Source: Kribbella caucasensis | Lineage (GTDB): Bacteria > Actinomycetota > Actinomycetes > Propionibacteriales > Kribbellaceae | Direction: 5' to 3' | DNA: 43,032 bases | Assembly: GCF_004361855.1 (NCBI RefSeq) | Contig: NZ_SNWQ01000035.1 | Coordinates: forward strand, 25,214-68,245 | Shown here: one piece after another, positions 23,712-31,509 of the stretch | Layout: each line of letters begins with the position of its first letter | Numbering within the stretch: the first letter of the stretch is position 1 | The notes under the pieces: generated by a model | What the model saw: the letters and a program-made list of their open reading frames with translations, nothing else | Databases searched by the model: none | What the model was told of the DNA's origin: nothing | Position numbers and translations under genes: made by a program

Positions 23712-23739
23712 TGTCGAGATGGGTGGCCCACGTGCCGAC
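23712..23739 (+). promoter_or_regulatory. ECF42-type promoter of the MFS exporter
   Basis: TGTCGA (23712-23717), 18 bases, CGAC (23736-23739). It shares TGTCGAGATGGG and CGACGT, at the same spacing, with the promoter of the divergent DGPF-sigma operon. The expected transcript start is about 45 bases before the exporter ATG. Confidence 0.7.
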
Positions 23740-23790
23740 GTCCCCGGTACAGCGATGCCCGGCCTGGGCGTCCGCGGTACTGGAGGACTC

Positions 23791-25200
23791 ATGTCGAACG
23801 CACCCGATCCGAAGCGCTGGCTGGCTCTCGCGCTGCTCTGCCTGGCCGCATTCATGATCATCCTGGACGCCTCGATCGTGCTGGTCGCGGTGCCGTCGAT
23901 CGAACGCGACCTGACCTTCTCCGCAGGTGGGGTGCAGTGGGTGCCCAGCGGATACGCCCTGATGTTCGGCGGTCTGCTGTTGCTCGGCGGGCGGGTCTCC
24001 GATCTGCTCGGGCGCCGTCGGGTGTTCGTGTCCGGTCTGGTGCTCTTCGGGGCATCCTCGCTGCTGTGCGGCTTCGCCTGGAGCGGGGACACGTTGGTGC
24101 TGGCCCGCGGTCTACAGGGGATCGCCGCGGCGGTACTGGCGCCCAGTGCGCTGTCGATCGTGATGACGACCTTCCCGGACGGCGCCGAGCGCAACAAGGC
24201 CCTGGGGATCTGGGGAGCGGTCAGTGGCGTCGGCGGTACTGCGGGGTCGTTGATCGGTGGTCCTGTCACGGACGGGCTCGGATGGCAGTGGATCTTCTTC
24301 ATCAACATCCCGGTGTGTGTGCTGGTGATCGCACTGGCACCTGTACTCCTGCAGGACAGCCGCGGCCCTGGTAGTCGCGGGTTCGACATCGCCGGTGCCG
24401 TCACCGTGACTGCCGCACTCATCGTTCTTGTGTACGCCGTGATCGAGGCGCCCGGGTCGTCGGCCGGGCGGACCGTGTTCCTGGGACTCGTGTCGGCCGC
24501 GTTGTTCGCCCTGTTCGTCCGGATCGAGCAGAAGTCGTCGGCGCCGCTGGTGCCGCTGCGGTTGTTCCGCTCCCGCGCAGTGGTCGGTGGGAACCTGATC
24601 ACGATCGCCTTCGGCTTCGGTGCCTTCGGGTTGAACTTCATCTACACGCAGTACGCGCAGCTCGCGCTCGGGTACTCCGCGGTCGAGTACGGGCTGATGT
24701 CGTCGGTCCTCGCGGCTACCGCGGTCGTCGGGTCGATCGCCGGCCAGAATCTGGTGACGCGGATCGGCGTACAGCGGGTGGCGACGGTATCCCTGCTGCT
24801 GACCGGGATCGGCGCGACCGTGATGAGCCGGTCGACCGCGCAGTCGGGGTACTTCGAGTTGGCGTTCTGGGGGCTGGCGATCTTCGGGGCCGGTCTCGGA
24901 GCGGGCTGTGTCGCGGGCGCGATCGCGGCGCTGGGAGAGGTGTCGGGTGACGACGCCGGGGTCGCGTCGGGGCTGCAGAACGCGTGCTTCCAGATCGGTG
25001 GGGCAGTGGGGATCGCCGCGTTGTCCGCGGTCGCGGTTGCCAACACGCGTGGGACGACGCCGACTGCGCTCACTGCCGGCTACCGCGTCGCCTATGCGGC
25101 CTGCTGGGCGTTCGTCGCCGTCGGCCTGGTCGGCACCGGACTCCTGGTGAACCACAAGCGCACGCGAGAACTCGCCGCCGCGGCCGAGCGAGTCGCCTAG
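23791..25200 (+). CDS. MFS drug exporter, DHA2 (EmrB/QacA-like)
   Basis: A 469-residue polytopic transporter with about 14 hydrophobic helices, a proton-driven exporter in the cytoplasmic membrane. Seen are motif A after helix 2 (GGRVSDLLGRRRVF), the DHA2 pattern GGPVTDGLGWQWIFFINIPV at about 161-180, and the family start (LCLAAFMIILDASIVLVAVPSIERDL). The ATG at 23791 has GGAGGA 3 nt upstream; the longer frame before it is noncoding and includes the inverted repeat. It is divergent from the ECF42/DGPF operon and shares its promoter type, so it is a likely sigma target. Substrate unknown. Confidence 0.93.
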   Translation: MSNAPDPKRWLALALLCLAAFMIILDASIVLVAVPSIERDLTFSAGGVQWVPSGYALMFGGLLLLGGRVSDLLGRRRVFVSGLVLFGASSLLCGFAWSGDTLVLARGLQGIAAAVLAPSALSIVMTTFPDGAERNKALGIWGAVSGVGGTAGSLIGGPVTDGLGWQWIFFINIPVCVLVIALAPVLLQDSRGPGSRGFDIAGAVTVTAALIVLVYAVIEAPGSSAGRTVFLGLVSAALFALFVRIEQKSSAPLVPLRLFRSRAVVGGNLITIAFGFGAFGLNFIYTQYAQLALGYSAVEYGLMSSVLAATAVVGSIAGQNLVTRIGVQRVATVSLLLTGIGATVMSRSTAQSGYFELAFWGLAIFGAGLGAGCVAGAIAALGEVSGDDAGVASGLQNACFQIGGAVGIAALSAVAVANTRGTTPTALTAGYRVAYAACWAFVAVGLVGTGLLVNHKRTRELAAAAERVA

Positions 25201-25202
25201 CC

Positions 25203-25254
25203 GGTGCGGTGGGCCGAGCCGGAATCAGGGTGCGGTGGGCCGAGCCGGAATCAG
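25203..25254. repeat. 26-bp tandem repeat (2 copies)
   Basis: GGTGCGGTGGGCCGAGCCGGAATCAG at 25203-25228 repeated exactly at 25229-25254, then a third start (GGTGCGGTG). The second copy covers the stop codon of the minus-strand YCII gene, so the duplication is between the exporter stop and that gene's end. Confidence 0.9.
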
Positions 25255-25601
25255 GGTGCGGTGAGGACGGTGCTGCGGAGTTCTACGCGGTCGGTGACCA
25301 GTTCGGAGACTCGGGCGGCGATCTGCTGGGCGCGTTCGTCGGTGGTGACGTCGATCATGAAGAAGCCGGCGATCTGCTCCTTCGCCTCGCCGAACGGGCC
25401 GTCAGTCACCACCTTGACGCCCTCGCGGACCTGCACGACCCGGCCGTCGCGCGGCAGGCTGAGCCCTTCGGAGCTGACCAGTTCGCCGGACGCCGCGAGC
25501 TCGTCCTTCAGCGCCGTCAGCGCCCGGATCGCCGCGACGTCCTCGGCCGAACCGGTCCAGGTGTCGTCGGTGGTGCCGTAGATCAGTACGAGGTACTTCA
25601 T
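25251..25601 (-). CDS. DGPF/YCII-domain protein (third copy, no sigma partner)
   Basis: A 116-residue YCII-family protein with VTDGPFGEAKEQIAGFFMID and the start MKYLVLIYG. It is similar in layout to the two ECF42 partners in this window but has no sigma factor attached, and no matching TGTCGA-type promoter is found upstream. ATG 25601 is preferred; the frame extends six residues upstream. Function unknown. Confidence 0.88.
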   Translation of the reverse strand: MKYLVLIYGTTDDTWTGSAEDVAAIRALTALKDELAASGELVSSEGLSLPRDGRVVQVREGVKVVTDGPFGEAKEQIAGFFMIDVTTDERAQQIAARVSELVTDRVELRSTVLTAP

Positions 25602-25629
25602 GACCGGGATCGTAACCACCCGGACCGAC

Positions 25630-25664
25630 AGAACCCCGCGAGTTGCGTCGACTCGCAGGGTTCT
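25630..25664 (-). terminator. Hairpin between DUF6131-like gene and YCII gene
   Basis: A 14-bp stem with one mismatch (AGAACCCCGCGAGT/ACTCGCAGGGTTCT) and a 7-base loop. It lies about 85 bases downstream of the micro-protein gene and could end its transcript or shape the YCII leader. Confidence 0.6.
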
Positions 25665-25709
25665 GGGTCTACCGCGGCTGAGGCGAGTGAGCGGAGAGAC
25701 GAGCTAGTA

Positions 25710-25746
25710 CCCCGCGCCGCGAGCGCCAATGGGTATCGGCGCGGGG
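25710..25746 (-). terminator. Hairpin just after the DUF6131-like gene
   Basis: A perfect 10-bp stem CCCCGCGCCG/CGGCGCGGGG with a 17-base loop, starting 2 bases after the stop codon of the minus-strand micro-protein gene. It is a likely terminator. Confidence 0.55.
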
Positions 25747-25748
25747 CA

Positions 25749-25904
25749 CTAGAACCAGTGCCGCCGCCCCCCGACGGCGCGGCCGGCGGATCCGAGCGCG
25801 AACAACACCACGCCGACCACGAGCACGATGATGCCGAGGGTCCACAGAATCGAGACGTTCAGCACGAAGCCCAGCACCAGCAGGATCAGTCCGAGGATGA
25901 TCAT
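25749..25904 (-). CDS. DUF6131-like 51-residue membrane micro-protein
   Basis: Encodes a 51-residue protein (MIILGLILLVLGFVLNVSIL at the start, ending GGRRHWF). Two hydrophobic helices lie at about 2-16 and 20-38, with a basic tail. AAGGAGG lies 5 nt before the ATG. The pattern matches the small actinobacterial membrane family DUF6131; its role is unknown. It is a stand-alone gene followed by a hairpin. Confidence 0.8.
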   Translation of the reverse strand: MIILGLILLVLGFVLNVSILWTLGIIVLVVGVVLFALGSAGRAVGGRRHWF

Positions 25905-26012
25905 CGCGCCTCCTTGTCACGAGGCCGCCTGGACAGGACGGCACACATCCAGTGCCCACCACCCGCACCCCAAACCTCCAACAACCGTTTGACCGCGCAC
26001 AGCAACCAGGCA

Positions 26013-26057
26013 GTACGGCGTACCGAATGACGGCATACCGGCGGTACGGCGTACCGA
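26013..26057. repeat. Two GTACGGCGTACCGA repeats, possible terminator
   Basis: Exact 14-base copies at 26013-26026 and 26044-26057. The second sits in the hairpin CGGTAC-GGC-GTACCG immediately before the crotonase stop (minus strand ends at 26062), so it can act as its terminator. Confidence 0.5.
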
Positions 26058-26061
26058 GTGG

Positions 26062-26835
26062 TCAGGTCCAGGGGAAGCGGGGTGCGCGTTTCTCGGTGAA
26101 GGCGGCGACGCCCTCGGCGAGTTCGCCGCTCGCGATCGTCTCCTGGTAGCGCTTGGTGGCGGCGGCGTCCGCGTCGTCACCGGCGAGCAGGGCGTTCACC
26201 GATTCCTTGACCGAGCGGATCGTCAGCTGCGAACGCGCGACCAGCTTCGCCGCGAACGCGTCCACCTCGGCATCGAGGTCATCGGCCGCGACCACGCGGT
26301 CCACCAACCCACGCAGTTCGGCCTGCTGGGCAGACAGAAACTCGCCGCTGAACAACAGGTACTTCGTCGTCGCGGGCCCGACCAGGTCGAGCAGCACCTT
26401 GATCGCGGCCGGCGGGTACACCACCCCGATCCGCGCCGGCGTCACCCCGAACGTGCTGCCGTGCGCGGCGAACCGGAAGTCACAATTCACCGCCAACTCC
26501 AGCCCGCCGCCAATGCAGTGCCCGCGGACGACCGCGATCGTCGGCTTGGGGAACTCACGGAGCGCGATCTGCGCCTGCAGGTTCGCGTCCCGGATCTCGG
26601 CCATCGGGTCATCCGGATCGGCGCCGGAGACGAGTTCGCCGATGTCGGCACCGGCTGAGAAGGCTGGACCACGTCCGGTGACCAGCAGGACCTTCACCGC
26701 CGGGTCCGCGGCGAGCGGCGTGAGGAGGCCGGGTAACGCCGCCCACATCGCCCGGGTGAGCGCATTGCGCTTCTCCGCCCGATCGATCACCAGCCGGGAG
26801 ACCTCACCGGGCACCACCTCGAAGGCGTTCTGCAT
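26062..26835 (-). CDS. Enoyl-CoA hydratase/isomerase (crotonase) family protein
   Basis: A 257-residue crotonase-fold protein. The oxyanion-hole segments are present (FSAGADIGEL about 59-68; HCIGGGLELAVNCD about 106-119), so it should bind acyl-CoA. The two Glu residues that catalyse hydration in classical enoyl-CoA hydratases appear replaced: position 134 is Ala (VTPARIG) and about 159 is Tyr (TTKYLLFSGE). It may therefore be an isomerase, decarboxylase or other crotonase type. It is monocistronic and no pathway neighbour is seen. Confidence 0.88.
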   Translation of the reverse strand: MQNAFEVVPGEVSRLVIDRAEKRNALTRAMWAALPGLLTPLAADPAVKVLLVTGRGPAFSAGADIGELVSGADPDDPMAEIRDANLQAQIALREFPKPTIAVVRGHCIGGGLELAVNCDFRFAAHGSTFGVTPARIGVVYPPAAIKVLLDLVGPATTKYLLFSGEFLSAQQAELRGLVDRVVAADDLDAEVDAFAAKLVARSQLTIRSVKESVNALLAGDDADAAATKRYQETIASGELAEGVAAFTEKRAPRFPWT

Positions 26836-27005
26836 GACTCGCAGTCAAACAGACCGCACGCTCCGGCGCCGTTTACCAGATCACATCCGCTGAGCGTGCG
26901 ACCCACACGGAGATGTTCGTAATTCGTTAAATACCGCGGCGAGTTGGGAGACCGGACGGTTTCTGTGCTTGACTCCTCCGGTCGATAACGTTTTGGTCTC
27001 GGCAG

Positions 27006-27983
27006 ATGGGAATACCAGTGGCTGAAGGACGGCATAGACAGGCGCGGCACCGCACTCCGCGCCGCCAAGTGATTCGCCCAGGCATCGTGAAGGTCGCCAT
27101 CCCCGGCGCGACAGTGGCCCTGATGGCCACCGGCTCGGCGGTCGCCTTCCCCGAGCAGACCCCGACCACCGAGGTATCCACCGCCAGCTCGCCCCTGCAG
27201 CTGTCGAGGGATACCGAGGCCAGCCGGGACGCTCTCCGCCCACCCATCAACCTCACCACCCCCACCGCGAAGCCGAAGGCGACACCGCCGGCCGCGAAGC
27301 ACCTGAAGAAGCAGGCCCCGATCCCCAAGCCGACCTCGGCGAAGACCCGCGCCGCGGTGACCGCGAAGACGCAGGAACCGCCGACGATCGTCGGCAGCAA
27401 ATACACCACCACCGACTTGAACGTGTGGACCGCGCCGCTGCAGCAGGGCTCCCTGCTGACCGTCCTGTCGAAGGGCACCAAGGTCTCCGTCACCGGCGAG
27501 GTGAACGGCATCTGGGCCGAGATCGTCCGCAACGGCGTGGCCCGTTGGGTCAAGGCGCAGTACCTGTCCGCGACCAAGCCGGCCGAAGACGTCGCCGGCG
27601 GCATCTCGTCCGCGGCCTGCGCGTCCGGTTCCTCGGTCGAGAGCGGGTTGACCGCCGACGCGATCCGCGTCCACCGCGCGGTGTGCGCACTGTTCCCGTC
27701 GGTCAGCTCGTACGGCGGGGTCCGCGCGGGCGACAGTGGCGAGCACGGTTCCGGCCGGGCGCTCGACATCATGGTGACGGGCTCGACCGGTGACGAGATC
27801 GCGGCGTATGTGCGGTCTCACTACAAGGAGCTCGGCGTCAGCGAGGTCATCTGGGAGCAGCGGATCTGGACCGTCCAGCGCAGCAGCGAAGGCTGGCGCG
27901 GGATGGAAGACCGCGGCGGCACCACCGCGAACCACTACGACCACGTCCACGTCACCGTCTACGGCAGCGAAGGCACTGCCTGA
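27006..27983 (+). CDS. Secreted SH3b / VldE-like zinc hydrolase
   Basis: A 325-residue exported protein: basic N-terminus, hydrophobic segment about 27-48, a Pro/Ala/Lys-rich linker to about 125, a bacterial SH3 domain about 128-190 (cell-wall binding), and a C-terminal domain about 205-320. The last has LAS-type zinc motifs, H247-x6-D254 (GEHGSGRALDIM) and HYDHVHV (H310, H313, H315), resembling ARB_07466/VldE C-terminal and M15-like peptidases. A role in cutting peptidoglycan peptides is likely but inferred. An AT-richer stretch (TTCGTAATTCGTTAAAT, near 26911) upstream probably holds the promoter. Confidence 0.82.
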   Translation: MGIPVAEGRHRQARHRTPRRQVIRPGIVKVAIPGATVALMATGSAVAFPEQTPTTEVSTASSPLQLSRDTEASRDALRPPINLTTPTAKPKATPPAAKHLKKQAPIPKPTSAKTRAAVTAKTQEPPTIVGSKYTTTDLNVWTAPLQQGSLLTVLSKGTKVSVTGEVNGIWAEIVRNGVARWVKAQYLSATKPAEDVAGGISSAACASGSSVESGLTADAIRVHRAVCALFPSVSSYGGVRAGDSGEHGSGRALDIMVTGSTGDEIAAYVRSHYKELGVSEVIWEQRIWTVQRSSEGWRGMEDRGGTTANHYDHVHVTVYGSEGTA

Positions 27984-28016
27984 CGATCTCGGGGGTAACG
28001 CCCGAACCGCCCTGCC

Positions 28017-28052
28017 GAAGGGCCCGACCACGTCAACCGGTCGGGCCCTTCG
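28017..28052. terminator. Strong bidirectional hairpin terminator
   Basis: The stem CGAAGGCCCGACC/GGTCGGGCCCTTCG (13 pairs, one bulged G) with a 9-base loop lies between two convergent genes (stop at 27983 and stop at 28059). Confidence 0.75.
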
Positions 28053-28058
28053 CTGCGG

Positions 28059-29327
28059 TCAGGGGTGGATGTTGTGGTTGAGGTGGAAGAAGTTGTCGGG
28101 GTCGTAGGTGCGCTTGATCTCGCGAAGGCGCTCCAGGTCTTTGGGGGCGTAGGCGGTGGCGGCGCGGGTCGGGTCGGCGAGGAAGTTGACGAACGTGCGG
28201 CCGGACGTCCGTAGTACTGGGGTCAGGTCCTGGTCGATGATGAGCGAGTACGGCGCCTCGCGGTGGCCGACCGGTCCTGCGTCGGGACCCGGGTTCGCCA
28301 TGGCGCCGCCCCAGTGCCGGATCTCGATCGTCGGCTCGGTCAACTGGACCAGGGTGTCGATCAGTTCGTCGGGGAGTGTGTCGACGAGGTCGAGGTAGCG
28401 AGCCGGGGTACCGCCCATCGCGGCCTCCCCGAATTCCGTGGTCCGGAGTTCGCCGGAGATCGGCTGACCGGCCACGTTCAGGAGTGGTTTGAGGAGGTGC
28501 TCGGCCAGGTCCGCGGGTCCGCAGTACATGACCTTGATGCCGAGGGCGCGGGCGCCGTCGGGGAGGGTGGTGAGGACGATCGCGGTGCTCAGTTCGTTCG
28601 GGATCGTGGTGGTCCAGTCGCGGTAGAACTTGAGCGTCGCGGCCGCGTTGCCTGCGTCGAAGTACAGGATCCCGGCGTGCACCTGGCGGACCGGGTACAG
28701 CCGGAACTCGAGCGACGTGACGATCCCGAAGTTGCCGCTGCCGCCGCGGATCGCCCAGAACAGGTCCGGGTGCTGGTCCGCGCTCACGGTGCGGATGCGT
28801 CCGTCGGCCGTCACGATCTCGGCGCGGATCACGCTGTCGGCCGCGAACCCGTACCTCCGCGCGAGCCAGCCGAGCCCGCCGCCGAGGGTGTATCCGGTGA
28901 CGCCGACATCCCGCGACGATCCCGCCAACGGCGCCAGCCCGAACCGCGCCGCCGCATCGATCACCGCGCCCCAGCGAACGCCCGGACCGACCTTCGCGAT
29001 CCGCCGCTCGGGGTCGATCAACAGGGCGGTCATCGACGAGGTCTTCAACAGGATCCCGCCATCGGCCGGCACCCGAGTCCCATGCCCGGTCGCCTGCACC
29101 GCCAACGGCATCCCGTACTCCCGAGCCGTCCACACGGCCGCCCGAACGTCATCCCGCCCCGCGGCCTCGGCAACCACCGCAGGCTGCGACTCAAACCCAG
29201 GCACCAACCCTCGACGCCGTACGTCGTACTCGGCGTCCCCCGGCAGGAACACCTCCCCACCAAACCCATTCCCGAGCAGCCCCGCCACAACATCGACGCC
29301 AACCCCAGCTACCGCTTGAACAGTCAT
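28059..29327 (-). CDS. FAD-linked oxidoreductase (BBE/PCMH type)
   Basis: A 422-residue flavoprotein oxidase or dehydrogenase. The FAD-binding PCMH domain is at about 33-205, with VQATGHGT carrying the His that can bind FAD covalently. The C-terminal BBE segment is typical (YDPDNFFHLNHNI). The Cys of bicovalent members is absent (GVTGYTLGGGLGWL). Start ATG 29327 (MTVQAV) with GAGGAG upstream. Substrates of this family range from sugars to alkaloid-like and polyketide compounds, so none is assigned here. Divergent from the APH-like gene. Confidence 0.88.
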   Translation of the reverse strand: MTVQAVAGVGVDVVAGLLGNGFGGEVFLPGDAEYDVRRRGLVPGFESQPAVVAEAAGRDDVRAAVWTAREYGMPLAVQATGHGTRVPADGGILLKTSSMTALLIDPERRIAKVGPGVRWGAVIDAAARFGLAPLAGSSRDVGVTGYTLGGGLGWLARRYGFAADSVIRAEIVTADGRIRTVSADQHPDLFWAIRGGSGNFGIVTSLEFRLYPVRQVHAGILYFDAGNAAATLKFYRDWTTTIPNELSTAIVLTTLPDGARALGIKVMYCGPADLAEHLLKPLLNVAGQPISGELRTTEFGEAAMGGTPARYLDLVDTLPDELIDTLVQLTEPTIEIRHWGGAMANPGPDAGPVGHREAPYSLIIDQDLTPVLRTSGRTFVNFLADPTRAATAYAPKDLERLREIKRTYDPDNFFHLNHNIHP

Positions 29328-29409
29328 CTCCGCGCTCCTCACATGTCAGCTCTCACCAACACGTCGAAGAAGCCCGCCCAGGATTGACACCATCGCCAGC
29401 CTTTTCGGG

Positions 29410-30285
29410 ATGAGTCAGACCCACGAGGTGAGCGTCGGCGAGCACGTCGTCACGAAGCGCTATCGGGACTGGGCGCGGGGTGAGCATCTGCGGGAGTGGA
29501 ACGCGCTGCGGGCGATTTCGGCAGCGGCGCCTGGTTTGGTGCCGCGGCCGCTGGAGTTCTTGCCTGGACCAGCGATCGCGATCAGCAGGGTGCCGGGGGT
29601 CCCGCTTGGCGGCACGTTGAGCGCCGAGCAACGCGACGGGTTGGAGGTCGCCCTCAGGGAGCTCTGGTCGATCCCGCCGGGCGGACTCGAGCCGATGGAA
29701 CTTCATGCGTTTGTACGCCGGGTCCGCGCAGCGATCTCGGTCCGGGACGGCGCCGACCACGTCGGCCGGGGCAGCGCGGGAGTCGTCGACTCGGACGGCG
29801 GGCGAATCGTCAGTCCGGCCAGCGCCGGCGGCCTCGTCGGATCGGGATGCGCGGGGGTCGTCGGAGAGGCTCAGGTTGCGGCACTTGAGTGGTTGGCCGG
29901 GTCGGAGGTGGATGAGTTGGTGGAAGTCGTCGAGCCGGTGGTCGGGCACGGGGATGCGAATCTGGCGAACTACCTCTGGGACGGTCGCCGGGTCAGGATC
30001 GTCGACTTCGAGGACGCCGGCCGGAGTGATCTGGCGATCGAGCTGGCCAACTTGATCGAGCACATCGCGTCCCGTGCGACGGACTGGACCGGGTTCGCCG
30101 AACGTTTCGCGGTCGACGTCGAGCGGTTGTGGACCGCCCGCTGTCTCTTCGCGATCTTCTGGCTTACCCTGCTCCGACCCGGCGGGCCCTCGGCGAACCG
30201 CAATCCACCGGGGACCGCAGAGCTCCAGGCCCGGCGGGTGCTCGCCCTGATCAGGCGGGAATCCGTGCAGATGGACATGAGGTAG
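29410..30285 (+). CDS. Phosphotransferase (APH/choline kinase-like)
   Basis: A 291-residue kinase-fold protein. The catalytic loop HGDANLANYLW (H180, D182, N187) and the metal-binding DFE (D199) are present, so it is probably an active small-molecule kinase. The start of the N-lobe is short, without an obvious Gly loop. About 44 Gly/Ser/Val-rich residues (about 110-153) interrupt the lobe before the catalytic loop and look like an insertion. The substrate is unknown; APH-fold proteins act on antibiotics, sugars or fructosamines. An inverted repeat covers its stop codon. Confidence 0.8.
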   Translation: MSQTHEVSVGEHVVTKRYRDWARGEHLREWNALRAISAAAPGLVPRPLEFLPGPAIAISRVPGVPLGGTLSAEQRDGLEVALRELWSIPPGGLEPMELHAFVRRVRAAISVRDGADHVGRGSAGVVDSDGGRIVSPASAGGLVGSGCAGVVGEAQVAALEWLAGSEVDELVEVVEPVVGHGDANLANYLWDGRRVRIVDFEDAGRSDLAIELANLIEHIASRATDWTGFAERFAVDVERLWTARCLFAIFWLTLLRPGGPSANRNPPGTAELQARRVLALIRRESVQMDMR

Positions 30286-30367
30286 TCGACCGCCGGGGTG
30301 TTCGGTCGGTGGGTGTCAGGCGTGGAGAGCTGCCGGTGAGTCGACTACCTCCTGTCCATCCGTACAG
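30263..30367. repeat. 28-bp inverted repeat across the APH gene end
   Basis: Left arm 30263-30290 (last 9 codons of the kinase gene) and right arm 30340-30367 match as reverse complements at 24 of 28 positions, including the exact block AGGTAGTCGAC/GTCGACTACCT. The loop is 49 bases. It probably terminates transcription. Confidence 0.75.
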
Positions 30368-30417
30368 AAACGCGTCCGGCCGCCACAGCGGACGGCTTGC
30401 GGCTGAGGAGGCGGGCC

Positions 30418-30495
30418 ATGCCAGCGTGGCTGCCGATGGCAGGTTGTTGGACCGATGGCGGGATGGAGCGGGCCATCGGCGCAATAAGACGCTAG
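30418..30495 (+). CDS. Possible 25-residue small ORF
   Basis: ATG at 30418 has an excellent GAGGAGG 6 nt upstream and encodes MPAWLPMAGCWTDGGMERAI plus five residues, ending GAIRR. No family is known to me. Its support is only the ribosome site, and it may be chance. The rest of 30286-30545 holds the inverted repeat and a hairpin. Confidence 0.25.
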   Translation: MPAWLPMAGCWTDGGMERAIGAIRR

Positions 30496-30516
30496 TGGTG
30501 AGGTAACCCGCCAGCG

Positions 30517-30538
30517 CGCAGACCTAACGAGGTGTGCG
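30517..30538 (-). terminator. Hairpin terminator after ECF41 gene
   Basis: CGCA-G-ACCT/AGGT-G-TGCG stem (one G-G mismatch), 4-base loop AACG, 8 bases beyond the minus-strand sigma factor stop. Confidence 0.5.
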
Positions 30539-30545
30539 GGTGCGG

Positions 30546-31424
30546 TCAGGCTGGGATGTCGAGGCTTTGGAGGCGGGTTATGTCGGCGAGGATGTTGATT
30601 TCGGTGATTCGGCCGTTGCGGACTTCTACGGACATGACGCCGAAGAGTTGGCCGTTGACGATGGTGACGACGCCGGGGGTGCCGTTGACCAGGGCCGGGC
30701 GGGAGTGCGGGGCCAGCTTGGTGAAGGTGAGGGCCTGCTGGACGACGGCGCGGGCGCCGCGGACCAGGCGGGAGGCCGCGAGGGCGTCGGCGGGGACGTC
30801 GCCGGCATCGGCGCGGAGTACGACGTCGGGATCGAGGAGTTCGAGCAGGGCCTCGAAGTCGCCGCCACGGGATGCGGCCAGGAACGCCTCGACGACCTGA
30901 CGCTGCCGGGAGAGATCACCGTCGCCGGTCGGCGCACCTTGGACCCGGCGGCGGGCACGACTGGCGAGCTGTCGGGTCGCGGCTGGGGACTTGCCGACGA
31001 TCGAGGCGATCTCGTCGAAGTTCACCCCGAACATGTCGTGTAGCACGAACGCGAGCCGCTCGGCCGGCGAGAGCGTCTCCAGTACGACGAGGAGGGCGAG
31101 GCCGACCGAATCCGTCTGGACCGCCTCCTCCTCGGGGTCCATCCGCGTCACCACCGGGTCCGGGACGAACGTGTCGAAGGAGTCCTCGCGTCGCGACTTC
31201 CGGGTCCTCAGCATGTCGAGGCAGACCCGCGACACCACCGTGGTCAGCCAGCCGCCGAGGTTCGCCACCTCACTGACGTCGGACCGGCTGAGCCGTATCC
31301 ACGCCTCCTGAACGGCGTCCTCGGCCTCGCTGAGCGACCCCAGCATCCGGTACGCGACCGCCCGCAACTGGCCACGATTGCACTCGAACTGCCCGGCAAG
31401 CTGATCCTGCTGATCCACGGTCAC
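30546..31424 (-). CDS. ECF41-type RNA polymerase sigma factor (SigJ-like)
   Basis: A 292-residue sigma factor. Region 2 is at about 14-75 (AYRMLGSLSEAEDAVQEAWIRL, split over about 25-47) and region 4 at about 105-165 (LSPAERLAFVLHDMFGVNFDEI). A SnoaL-like C-terminal domain (about 175-285) has the ECF41 motif NGTPGVV; the DGGGK motif typical of the linker is not clear here (DAGDVPA). In ECF41 this domain, not an anti-sigma factor, controls activity. The GTG at 31424 follows CAGGAG. The upstream promoter matches the ECF41 consensus exactly, indicating autoregulation. Confidence 0.93.
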   Translation of the reverse strand: MTVDQQDQLAGQFECNRGQLRAVAYRMLGSLSEAEDAVQEAWIRLSRSDVSEVANLGGWLTTVVSRVCLDMLRTRKSRREDSFDTFVPDPVVTRMDPEEEAVQTDSVGLALLVVLETLSPAERLAFVLHDMFGVNFDEIASIVGKSPAATRQLASRARRRVQGAPTGDGDLSRQRQVVEAFLAASRGGDFEALLELLDPDVVLRADAGDVPADALAASRLVRGARAVVQQALTFTKLAPHSRPALVNGTPGVVTIVNGQLFGVMSVEVRNGRITEINILADITRLQSLDIPA

Positions 31425-31453
31425 ATTCTCCTGTCGAGATCCGTCACCAGGTT

Positions 31454-31480
31454 GACGGAACCGGCGTGAGATGTGTGACA
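31454..31480 (-). promoter_or_regulatory. ECF41 consensus promoter
   Basis: On the minus strand: TGTCACA (plus 31474-31480), exactly 16 bases, CGTC (plus 31454-31457). This is the published ECF41 consensus TGTCACA-N16-CGTC. It is about 30 bases upstream of the sigma gene's own start. Confidence 0.85.
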
Positions 31481-31509
31481 GGCCACCCGGTCCGACCCAT
31501 GATGGGCGG

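Noticed and set aside
25602..25680. ECF42 promoter for the lone YCII gene
   Set aside because: TGTCGG and CGAT occur, but with a spacer of only 12 bases, unlike the 17-18 of the other two promoters.
26836..27005. Cyclic-di-AMP (ydaO) riboswitch before the secreted hydrolase
   Set aside because: Such switches often precede actinobacterial cell-wall hydrolase genes, but I could not find its conserved motifs or pairings here.
31432..31459. ECF42-like promoter upstream of the GH16-like gene
   Set aside because: TGTCGAGAT is present but the -10 reads CGGA instead of CGAC, and the region is already explained by the ECF41 promoter and ribosome site on the other strand.
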